Part shown: positions 56,576 to 64,000 of the stretch, piece after piece
Numbering within the stretch: the first letter of the stretch is position 1
Layout of the letters: every line of letters begins with the position of its first letter
Assembly: GCF_001704415.2 (NCBI RefSeq)
Contig: NC_030822.1
Coordinates: forward strand, 53,561,345-53,625,344
DNA length: 64,000 nt
DNA from: Capra hircus
Taxonomy: Eukaryota > Chordata > Mammalia > Artiodactyla > Bovidae
Reading direction: 5' to 3'
The notes under the pieces: model-generated
What the model was told of the DNA's origin: nothing
Seen by the model: only the letters and a program-made list of their open reading frames with translations
Databases searched by the model: none
Program-made: the position numbers and the translations under genes

Positions 56576-57419
56576 GTCACCCTGATCATTTAACTTAAAG
56601 GCAGAGTACATTATGCCAAATGCCGGCTGGATGAAGCACAAGCTGGAATCAAGATTGCCCGGAGAAGTATTGATAACCTCAGCTATGCAGATGAAACCAC
56701 TCTAATGGCAGAAAATGAAGAGGAACTAAAGAGTTTCTTGATGAAGGTGAAAGAGGAGAGTGAAAAAACTTTCTTAAAAACTCAACATTCAAAAAACTAA
56801 GATCATGGCAGCCAGTCCCATCACTTTATGGCAAATAGATGGGGAAAAATGGAAACAGTGAGAGACTTTGTTTTCTTGGTCTCCCAAATCACTGCAGATG
56901 GTGACTGCAGCCATGAAATTAAAAGACACTTGCTCCTTGGAAGAAATGCTATGACCAACCTAGACAACATAGCAGAGATATCATGCTACCTACAAAGGTT
57001 TGTCTAGTCAAAACTTTGGTTTCCAGTAGTCATGTGAAGATGTGAGAGTTGGACCATAAAGAAGGCTGAGCATGGAAGAACTGATGTTCTCAAACTGTGG
57101 TGCTGGAGAAGACTCTTGAAAGTCCCTTGGACAGTAAGGAGATCAAACCAGTCGATCCTAAAGGAAATCAGTGCTGAATATTCATTGGAAGGACTGATGC
57201 TGAAGTTGAAGTTCTAATACTTTGGGCATCCAATGTGAAGAGCCTACTCACTGGGAAAGACCCCAATGCTGGGAAAGATTGAGGGCAGGAGGAAAAGGGG
57301 ATGACAGAGGATAAAATGGTTGGATGGCTTCACTGACTCAATGGATGTGAATTTGAGCAAACTCGAGGACATAGTGAAGGACAGGGAAGCCTGGCATGCT
57401 GCAGTCCATGGGACTGGCA
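56576..57419 (+). mobile_element. BovB LINE fragment, diverged
   Basis: Sense: starts 'gtatattgtcaccctgatca' (within the RT palm, sense ILSP), then 'aacctcagctatgcagatga', 'tggtgactgcagccatgaaa', ending 'gcagtccatggga'. It is more diverged than the others, with many indels, and has lost the usual ACTGA-type tail. Confidence 0.92.
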
Positions 57420-57420
57420 A

Positions 57421-57627
57421 CCAAACCACAACAATCTCTATTGCTCTAGTGATTAAAGTCCTTTAATTATTTTTGCCAGTTCAAATATGTTGAACCCTTC
57501 TAAAGATTTTTTTATTTCACTCACTGTATTTCTCAACTCCAGAATTTCAATTTTTTTTAAACAATTTTCATTGGTTTATTGATATCCTTCATTTGCTGAG
57601 GCATTGTTATTTCTTTCTTTACTTCTT
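57421..57627 (-). repeat. L1-like fragment (5' portion)
   Basis: Sequence such as 'gatatccttcatttgctgag', 'ttctttacttctttaacatg' and, beyond the retrocopy, 'tagttctctgaacattcc' resembles an antisense L1 5' part. The middle of the L1 between here and 56575 is missing. The CNIH1 retrocopy inserted into it. Confidence 0.5.
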
Positions 57628-57643
57628 TAACATGCTTTTCTTT
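57628..57643. repeat. Target-site duplication, left copy (CNIH1 retrocopy)
   Basis: taacatgcttttcttt, identical to 59293-59308. On the minus strand it starts AAAGAAAAG, in keeping with L1-endonuclease cleavage at T/A-rich sites. Confidence 0.95.
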
Positions 57644-59292
57644 TATTTTTAAGTTTCACAATAATTTTAATTAGAAAAATGATGATGCTATGCCATCAGT
57701 GTTTATGAATCTTGTCAAGTGACAACAGACGGTAATGTACTTAACCATTTAAAAATTGTCCTTTTTAGATCCAAGCATGGTATTAAAAAACAAAAAAGTA
57801 ATACTCTACTATCTTCTTAAAAAATTGACAGTGATATGTCTTTATTTGGAATAAGCAAGTTTAAGAAATAGCTATTTATAATCTTTAAAACAATGCACTG
57901 AAAATAAGTCTTAATTTCAGAGTTTTATTGTATTGCACTAAAGGAACAGCAGGATGGTTATATAATGTTCTCTCTCATTTGGTTTTGAAAATCTAAACTA
58001 CTTGCAAATTCTTTAGAATACCTTTACCACCAGATTAGAACATTTAGTATCCAATTTCTTAATAAGTAAAGTCTCACAAATTAAAACACATTTAAAATAG
58101 CTTTAAATGCATTCTTCACAAGTAAGTCAGCATGTATTTTTATATCATGTTCACTTATGCTGAAGAATTAAAGCAAGTATATTACTCTGGTGGAAATATG
58201 GAGAAATCTCTCATTCATGCAATATACAGGGATAGTATTTCAAGTCCAAGGAGAAGAAAATCCCACTCTTATTTTTTTAATGCATCCCTATATAATCACC
58301 TACATGATAGATAAGGAAAACCATGAAGTTTCCCACAGGTCAGATACATATTTTCAGTTCATCAGAAGCACCTGATATCTACAGCTAATTTATAATTAAA
58401 TGGCATTTCAATAAAACCAAAATGAGCCTTACAAGTTCCTATAAACGAAAGCTTCCAATGGACTAAGGACAGTCAATGATTAATGCAGTCATTCAAGGGA
58501 TTATGGCTGTTCCTTAAGGAGTGCAAGTTCAAACCTGTTAACACCAGAGGTATCATTTTATATTAATTTATACATAATTCCATTTAAATTCTTTATCCGA
58601 GTATAACATATGAAAACAGCCTTTCCACAAGCAAAAAATGTGGAAATATTTAAAAAATAAGTAGTCATTTTTAAAGTAACTGATCAGATTCCATAGGCTA
58701 CTCTTGGAAACAGGATCTTGCTGGATAGAATCCCTTTGTTGGTGGCTTTTTGCATGCACTTAACTGGACCAGTTCTTCTAAGCGTTGTTCTAAGAGCTCA
58801 CCAAAACATAGATCATGCCATATAGGCAGTAAAACAATGCTAGAAGATAAAAAGCTAATTTGCACCATCCTTCTTTCTGACAATATGCTAGAATATCTGC
58901 ATTCATGATGGTTGTAGGATCATAGAGTCCTGGTCCACTCATCACTGGTCTACTCATATACCTCCAAATATGATATGCCAAGAGGGGCATATTGAGACCC
59001 AGTGTAAGCCACTCTGCTGCACAAAGAAACATGACACAGAAGGAAGCATGGATGAGGTACTCTGGAAGGACAACAGGATCCAGGGTATTACGCTGGTCTA
59101 TAGGATTCTTGTAGTCAGTCTTCAGCTCATCAAATGCTATAATAGCTAAGCACGTAGCACGCCCCTCTGCGCCCTTGACATCCTGCGGAGTGATGCGAGA
59201 TCTCGAGGAGGTGGAGCCGGTTAGCTAAGCGCTGTCCCTCAGGGCCCGTCAGCACCGTGGCCGCCCCACCGGGAGGGGGAAGACCAGCGGCC
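57644..59292 (-). pseudogene. CNIH1P: Processed pseudogene of cornichon CNIH1
   Basis: Minus-strand translation from about 59142 to 58790 is open and reads [17 protein letters not shown]..., then [40 protein letters not shown] and the C-terminus MIYVLVSS. This is the cornichon protein, a small ER-to-Golgi cargo receptor of the COPII pathway with several membrane segments. About 115 of roughly 144 residues remain, with a few substitutions and no stop. The first 27-30 residues and start codon are absent: a GC-rich 5' UTR-like block (59160-59292) joins directly to the IIAFDEL codons. No introns. About 1.15 kb of 3' UTR follows, with ATTAAA (57666-57671 on plus as tttaat) near the end and a short A-rich tail. 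It has 16-bp duplications on both sides. The symbol is a working label. Confidence 0.92.
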
Positions 59293-59308
59293 TAACATGC
59301 TTTTCTTT
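59293..59308. repeat. Target-site duplication, right copy (CNIH1 retrocopy)
   Basis: taacatgcttttcttt, the perfect partner of 57628-57643. It fixes the 5' boundary of the retrocopy at 59292. Confidence 0.95.
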
Positions 59309-59332
59309 AGTTCTCTGAACATTCCTTCCTTT

Positions 59333-59565
59333 AAATTTTATTTATTTATTTATGGCTGCATCAGGTTTTAGTTTTGGTACACGCAAGATCATTTATTGTG
59401 GTGCCTGGGCCTTTCCTGTTGTGGAGTATGGGCTCCAGAGTAAGTGGGCTCTGTAGATGTGGCATGTGGGCTTAGTTGCCCTAGAGCATGGGGGATCTTA
59501 GTTCCCTAACCAGGGATTGAACACATATCCCCTGCATTGGAAGGTGGATTCTTAATTATCTGGTT
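59333..59565 (-). repeat. CHR-1-like SINE
   Basis: Antisense: 'tttatttatttatggctgca', 'cctgttgtggagtatgggct', 'agcatgggggatcttagttc', 'ccctgcattggaaggtggat'. The last part of the tRNA-like head (right end) is missing. Confidence 0.88.
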
Positions 59566-59986
59566 TTAGTGAAGTGATGGTTTTAGTGAAGTCTATTTTT
59601 CTGCATCAGTATTTGGCCTTTGATGCTGTTCCTTGGGGAGATGTAGCTTCGAGTGTGCCCACAGTTCCTTGAGTGATGGTATTTGTAGAACTTTCTTGCT
59701 TATCTTGACTATACCCAGCTGTTAAATTCCACTAACTGCCTGTTAATAGCTCTAATGTTTTCAATGGTGCTCTGCAGTGCAAACTGCTCTATAAATGAAT
59801 CCAATCAAACTGTGACTCTTTTGAAGGAATAGTTTTTGAAGTATGTATTTGAGATTTGTTCTGACCTCAGTGGATTCCTCTTAGCTGTTTTATTTCCTGA
59901 TTCTCTTCTACAAACTATCCAGCCTGTATTCTGGGTTATATCTTCATTAAATCCATTAAATCTCTCTATTTTCTTTCTTCTATAAA
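59566..59986. other. Unassigned AT-rich stretch
   Basis: A 17-bp-period direct repeat, ggttttagtgaagt (59562 and 59579), lies at the SINE boundary. Nothing else recognised; possibly more L1 5' material. Confidence 0.4.
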
Positions 59987-59991
59987 CTCCA

Positions 59992-60015
59992 CTGCTGCTG
60001 CTGCTGCTGCTGCTG
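59992..60015. repeat. (CTG)8 microsatellite
   Basis: Eight uninterrupted CTG units, the antisense of the (CAG)n tail that Bov-A2 SINEs carry. Confidence 0.95.
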
Positions 60016-60167
60016 CTAAGTTGCTTCAGTCGTGTCTGACTCTGTGCGATCCCATAGACGGCAGCCCACCAGGCTCCCTGGTCCCTGGGATTCTCCAGGC
60101 AAGAACACTGGAGTGGGTTGCCATTTCCTTCTCCAATGCGTGAAAGTGAAAAGTGAAAGGGAAGTCG
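59995..60167 (-). repeat. Bov-A2 SINE
   Basis: Antisense: (GCT)n, 'ttgcttcagtcgtgtctgac', 'cccatagacggcagcccacc', then the start of the second unit ('gcgtgaaagtgaaaagtgaa'). The word ctccactg (59987-59994 and 60168-60175) is a likely 8-bp duplication. Confidence 0.93.
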
Positions 60168-60348
60168 CTCCACTGTCTTGAGAGCAAACATTAAGTTTGA
60201 ACTTTTCCATGCTCTTTTGCAAAAAGTCAGCTCTTTTGTGAAGACCTGCTGAGCTATCTGTTTTATGGTCTGCTTTCCCCTCAGAAAAATCTTTGTAGCT
60301 GTGCAGCTGGGGATGGAAACAATGGCAAATCTCTGAGTAAAAATACTG
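60168..60348. other. Unassigned spacer between two Bov-A2 copies
   Basis: About 180 bases, open on the minus strand but with no recognised protein family. Confidence 0.35.
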
Positions 60349-60454
60349 TGCTGCTGCTGCCGCCAAGTCGCTTCAGTTGTGTCCGACTCTGTGCGACCCC
60401 ATAGACGGCAGCCCACCAGGCTCCCCCGTCTCTGGGATTCTCCAGGCAAGAACA
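60349..60454 (-). repeat. Bov-A2 SINE monomer, partial
   Basis: Antisense: 'gctgctgctgccgccaagtc', 'cccatagacggcagcccacc', ending within 'caggcaagaacact'. Confidence 0.92.
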
Positions 60455-60984
60455 CTACTCTAGAACTGAATAATCAGGAGGTGAGGGCAAGCAGTCTGAG
60501 ATCCTCTGGGCTGGCCTCTCCTCGTGTGAAGCCACTGTTTCATGAGTTAAATCAAGGGCAGTCGAGGCCCCAATAGTCTCAGCATGCCATACCCAAGCTA
60601 GAGCCTCCGTCTCACGAGATGGGAGTGGGTAGAAGAGGGAGACCCACAGCTTCTCAACTAGACTTACCTGCGACTTAGCCTTAGCAATAGTAGCTGGGGA
60701 CGGGATGAGAAATGCCAAAGTCCTGATCCTCCTAGGAAGAAAGTCCTCTGGTTATCATGGGGAGAGGAAGTCCTGTGTTCATGAAATCAGCAGCCTGGAG
60801 TGGAGTTTCTTTCTTGCTGAGCTGAGTGAAAGGAGGGAGGCCAAGGCCTTGGTTCAGATACCGCAACTTCTTGCTTTTCTTACCAAATTTTCATAGATTT
60901 CCTTGGATGGATGTTTCTTCACACACTAAACAGTAATTGAAGCCTTAGAACTGCTTACAGAGTTCTTTTTAAAAACTGATATTA
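60455..60984. other. Unassigned stretch
   Basis: About 530 bases. An 87-codon minus-strand frame (60455-60718) is not recognised as any family. Confidence 0.4.
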
Positions 60985-61232
60985 TTTTCACTTTTGGCTG
61001 TGCTGGGTCTTCGTTGCCGTGCACGGGCTTTCTCTAGTCGCGGTGCACATGCTTCTCATTGTGGTGGGTTTCCTTTTTGCAGATCACAGGCTTTAGAGCT
61101 TGGGCTTCAGTAGCTGTGGTCACGGGCTTAGTTGTCCCTTGGCATGTGGGATCTTCCCAGACTAGGGATCAAACCTGCATCCCCTACATTGGCAGGCAGA
61201 CTCTTAAACATTGGACAACCAAGGAAGACCTT
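60985..61232 (-). repeat. CHR-1-like SINE, full length
   Basis: Antisense: 'ttggctgtgctgggtcttcg', 'gtcgcggtgcacatgcttct', 'ggcatgtgggatcttcccag', head 'aacattggacaaccaaggaa'. Confidence 0.92.
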
Positions 61233-61569
61233 AGAGAGTTTTAAATGATTGTTTATTCAAAATATTTTTCACTAGTTTCAATGGGTGTGGGTCAGTAGAT
61301 CTTGTGCTAGAATTTTACCTCTCCGGCTCCTTTATTCTTGAGCTAACCTTAAGAGGTTGCCCCGTAGCTCCTCTACTAAGGCAATAAAATCATGCTTTGA
61401 TCCAACCTAGTTTCTTAATTAACTGATTGTGAGCCTAATACTATTTCCACCAAAGCTACCTGTTCAGATGTCTGGATGTTTAGATTACTTATTCTATGTG
61501 TTGTTAGGCAGAGATAATAATTACCTAAGTTCTCTTGCCACCCAACCGGTCAACCTAGCTTCTGTTTTT
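61233..61569. other. Unassigned AT-rich stretch
   Basis: About 340 bases, including 'aaggcaataaaatcatgctt'. No gene or named repeat seen. Confidence 0.4.
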
Positions 61570-62036
61570 GCTCTCCTCTAATTTATTCTGCACATGGCAG
61601 TCAGAGTGAGTGGTTTTTAGAAAGAGCTCATTTTGTCATAATATAGTACCACTTAGCTGCTTGAGTGATTTTCCATTGTTCTTACAATAAAGTACAAAAG
61701 TCCTTGACATGGTCTCCAAGACCCCATTCTTCTCTTTCACTTCTTCTCATGTCTCATTCGCTCTGAGCCCCACTTCCTGTTCCACCCCACCCCTCTGCCT
61801 TTCACCAACGTATTCTCTAGTCTCACCCTAGTCTTGCAAATTTCTATTGTGCATTTAACATACTCTCTCCTATTTCAGGCCCGCTGCACATGTTCTCTGA
61901 CTTACGTGCTGTTCTTTCCTGATTCAGATCTTACCTAAATGTCACCTCCTCTAGGAAACTTTCCCTAACCTCCCAGAATAGTTCAGGTATTCCTATTCTA
62001 ATGACACCCCGACACTTTCTACTTCTTCACAGAATT

Positions 62037-62163
62037 TTTTTTTTAATGTTTATTTATTTATTTGGCTGCACCGGATCTTACTTGTGGCATGTGAGATCTA
62101 GTTCTTAGATCCCCTGCAGTGTAAGTGTGGGCTCTTAATCCCTGGACTGCCAGGGAAGTCCCT
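62037..62163 (-). repeat. CHR-2-like SINE
   Basis: Antisense: 'tttatttatttatttggctg', 'ttgtggcatgtgagatctag', head 'ctggactgccagggaagtcc'. agaat on both sides may be a minimal duplication. Confidence 0.9.
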
Positions 62164-62230
62164 AGAATGTGCGTTTTTGATCAGCTGATTAATAGGATGA
62201 TTATCTGTTTAGCAAACCCCTCCTCATAGT

Positions 62231-62411
62231 ATGGGCTTCCCTGGTGGCTGAGATGATAAAGAATCTGCCTGCAATGCAGAAGAACTGGTTTAATCTCTGG
62301 GTTGGGAAGAACCCCTGGAGAAGGGAATGGCTACCCACTCCGGGATTCTTGCCTGGAGAACTCCGTGGACAGGGGAGCCTGGTGGTTACAGTTCATGAGG
62401 TTGCAAAGAGT
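62231..62411 (+). repeat. Bov-tA SINE
   Basis: Head 'gggcttccctggtggctgag', 'gggttgggaagaacccctgg', body 'gggaatggctacccactccg', ending within 'gttgcaaagagtc'. Confidence 0.93.
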
Positions 62412-62538
62412 CAGTCTTTCAATTTCCCCATAGCATATTAGCGTATGAAGCCAGGGTTTCTGTCTGCCTTGACCCAGTGTTTAGCATAGGACCTGACACA
62501 GAGCAGGGACTCCACCAACACTTGTTGAGTGTGGGAAC

Positions 62539-62979
62539 AATGTTCTTTAGAGCATTGAATGTCAAAGCTGTGAGGGTGGCCCTTGGTGGGGTCTACTTAC
62601 AGCTGATATGAAACCAGAGGAAAAGCTGTAAATTTAAAAAGAAAACTCCTAAAAAAAAAAAAAAAAAAAAAGAAAACTCCTCCCCACTTATATTTGTATT
62701 TATAAAACCCGATCTTAGTAATGAGCAGACTGGTGGACACTTATTCCAAAGGAAGTTTCACTAACATCTCGATCCTTGGGCTAGTGTTGTGATAATGTGG
62801 CTGGCCCCTTTTTCTTCTTAAGATTCTTGTGATGAATATCATGGCACATATGAAAAAAGGCCTTTTACTCTTGACACTGTGGTCTGTGAGTCTGTTTTAA
62901 CCATATACGAGCACATGATATTGAGACTATAGACTGAGAAAGCAATTATTTTTTAAAAGTAATCAACAGCAACAACAAT
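62539..62979. other. Unassigned stretch with poly(A) scar
   Basis: Holds the poly(A) insertion at 62636-62681. The rest is AT-rich and unassigned. Confidence 0.45.
62636..62681 (+). repeat. Poly(A) tract between direct repeats
   Basis: gaaaactcct occurs at 62641-62650 and 62672-62681, with about 21 A residues between. Including flanking A residues, the repeat may be up to 15 bp. This is the form expected of a retro-insertion that carries only the poly(A) tail. Confidence 0.8.
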
Positions 62980-63205
62980 ACTTGCTACTGTTGGTACTGA
63001 TTAAGTGTTTTCTTTGTGGTAGATTATATTATTTTCAAAAAATTCTATGATAATTTCATAGAGTAGATAATTTTATTTCCATTTTCTAGATAAGTACACT
63101 GAGTTTTGGAAAGATTAAGTTCCTTGCTCAAGGACACATTGTAAGTAAATGTTAAGCTGAGACTCAAACTCGTGTGTTTTTGGCACCAGCGCCCAAACTC
63201 TTGAT
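62980..63205 (-). repeat. MIR SINE, long copy
   Basis: Antisense order: 'gctactgttggtactgatta', 'ttttatttccattttctaga', 'taagttccttgctcaaggac', 'aagctgagactcaaactcgt'. Confidence 0.8.
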
Positions 63206-63224
63206 CTCTGTTCGTTTTTTTAAA

Positions 63225-63446
63225 TTGAAGTACAGACTCACAGGTATAGAGAACATACTTGCGGCTGCCAAGGTGGGGTGGGGGAGGGACAGCCTGGGAG
63301 TTTGGTGTTAACAGATGGTAACAATTACATTTCAAACAGATTAAACAACAAGTTTCCACTGTATAGCACATGGCACTATATTCCATGTTCTGATAAACCA
63401 TAAGGGAAAAGAGTATGAAAAAGAACGGATATATATATATATATAC
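63225..63446 (+). repeat. L1 LINE 3' UTR (artiodactyl type)
   Basis: Sense: 'acagactcacaggtatagag', 'acttgcggctgccaaggtgg', 'ccactgtatagcacatggca', 'gaaaagagtatgaaaaagaa', then (AT)n. It forms the outer part of the left palindrome arm. Confidence 0.88.
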
Positions 63447-63460
63447 ACTGAAAAAAGTAG

Positions 63461-63663
63461 TGAAAGTGTTAGTTGCTCAGTTGCATCTGACTCTTTGCGA
63501 CCCCCATGGACAGTGTGGCCTGCCAGGTTTCTCTGTTCATGGAATTCTCCAAGCAAGGATACTGGAATGGGTAACCACCTTCTCCAGGGGATCTCCCCAA
63601 CCCAGGAATCAAATCCGGGTCTCCTCTATTGCAGACAGATGCTTTACCATCTGAGCCACCAGT
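63461..63663 (-). repeat. Bov-tA SINE, left palindrome arm
   Basis: Antisense, complete: 'agttgctcagttgcatctga', 'ctccaagcaaggatactgga', head 'taccatctgagccaccagta'. Confidence 0.93.
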
Positions 63664-63671
63664 ATATCTGT

Positions 63672-63803
63672 ATATATACTGGAATGGGGTAGCCCACTCC
63701 ACTAGTCTTGCTTAGAGAATCCTATGGACAGAGAAGCCTGGCAGGCTACATACAGTCCATGGGGTTGCAAAGAGTCGGACACAGCTGAGCAAGTAGCACC
63801 TTC
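63672..63803 (+). repeat. Bov-tA SINE, right palindrome arm, headless
   Basis: Sense: 'tactggaatggggtagccca', 'tcttgcttagagaatcctat', 'ggacagagaagcctggcagg', 'gagtcggacacagctgagca'. The tRNA-like head and about 110 further bases present in the left arm are missing. Confidence 0.9.
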
Positions 63804-63816
63804 CCTACTTTTTTCA

Positions 63817-63950
63817 TATATATATATTTCATATATATATATTCATATATATATTTCATATATATTCATATATATTTCATATATATTCATATATATTTCA
63901 TATATATATTCATATATATATATTTCATATATGTTCATATATATATATAT
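63817..63950. repeat. AT-rich satellite-like run
   Basis: Repeating 'ttcatatatatat' units of 10-14 bases over about 130 bases. It is the expanded counterpart of the short (AT)n at 63428-63446. Confidence 0.95.
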
Positions 63951-64000
63951 TCTTTTTCATATCCTTTTCCCTTACGATTTATTACAGCATATTGAATATA
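63951..64000 (-). repeat. L1 LINE 3' UTR, right palindrome arm
   Basis: Antisense: 'tctttttcatatccttttcc', 'gatttattacagcatattga', continuing beyond the window. It mirrors 63370-63428. Confidence 0.8.

Larger units (their letters stand above)
61570..62538 (+). repeat. L2 LINE 3' region, split by two SINEs
   Basis: Sense L2 order: 'gattttccattgttcttaca', 'aaagtccttgacatggtctc', 'cttacctaaatgtcacctcc', 'aaactttccctaacctccca', and at the end 'cagtgtttagcataggacct', 'tccaccaacacttgttgagt'. It is interrupted by a CHR-2 at 62037-62163 and a Bov-tA at 62231-62411. It is the longest L2 copy in the window. Confidence 0.8.
63361..64000. repeat. Large imperfect palindrome
   Basis: Left arm, outward to inward: L1 3' end, (AT)n, 'gaaaaaagtagtgaaagtg', antisense Bov-tA. 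Right arm, inward to outward: sense Bov-tA, 'gcaccttccctacttttttc', long AT-rich run, antisense L1 3' end. The centre is near 63670 (ccagtatat...atatactgg). The SINE/L1 junction is the same in both arms. The right arm is cut by the window edge. Confidence 0.8.

Noticed and set aside
59805..60718. Open minus-strand segments between Bov-A2 copies, considered as remnants of an unknown gene
   Set aside because: The segments are short, separated by SINEs, and I could not match them to any family; kept as unassigned.

Overview
This is a stretch of ruminant (Bovidae: cattle, sheep, goat or close relative) nuclear DNA. The diagnosis rests on many copies of repeats that occur only in, or are typical of, ruminants and other cetartiodactyls: Bov-tA and Bov-A2 SINEs, CHR-type tRNA-derived SINEs, BovB (RTE-type) LINEs and an artiodactyl-style L1 3' end. 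Nothing suggests bacteria, plasmids or phage. I found no intact host protein-coding gene, rRNA, functional tRNA or CRISPR array. The window reads as intergenic or deep intronic sequence. Most open frames are repeat-derived or chance frames.

Layout. From 1 to about 22 kb, apparently single-copy sequence with old MIR and L2 fragments is dotted with Bov-tA, Bov-A2 and CHR SINEs, one BovB 3' end (18466-19111), a mariner-type MITE (15820-15920) and microsatellites. From 22.4 to 33.7 kb lies a dense retroelement nest. It holds a solo LTR inside a MIR (22407-23082, GGAT duplication), a second LTR-like block with U3 repeats (about 23290-24045), and a second solo LTR of the first family (24811-30910). 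That last LTR is split by a near full-length BovB (25077-30702), which is itself split by an inverted, 5'-truncated BovB (27860-29529, 12-bp duplication). A third, younger BovB (31208-32805) has its reverse-transcriptase frame almost open. A MaLR-like element carries a class I-like solo LTR (32993-33427). From 34 to 53 kb the sequence is again sparse, with SINEs, short BovB 3' ends and a Tigger-like DNA transposon interrupted by a third kind of solo LTR (45051-45561). From 53.2 to 57.6 kb an old antisense L1 has been hit by Bov-A2, BovB, Bov-tA and another BovB.

The one recognisable host gene copy is a processed pseudogene of cornichon CNIH1 on the minus strand (57644-59292). It has a perfect 16-bp target-site duplication, about 1.15 kb of 3' UTR and an open reading frame for everything after the first roughly 27-30 residues. 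The end of the window (63361 to beyond 64000) is a large imperfect palindrome whose two arms carry the same L1 / AT-rich / Bov-tA arrangement in mirror order.

There is no operon-like cooperation between genes here. The story is the order of insertion: MIR, L2, L1, MaLR and Tigger are oldest; ERV LTRs and CHR SINEs come next; BovB, Bov-tA and Bov-A2 are youngest. I did not find a convincing undescribed biological system. Items most worth checking are the end palindrome, the CNIH1 retrocopy and its odd 5' junction, the roughly 255-bp tandem units in the BovB 5' region, the poly(A)-only insertion scar at 62636-62681, and a CpG-rich patch with a donor-like site at 45745-45880. Repeat family names come from remembered consensus motifs, not a database search, and subfamily labels are approximate.
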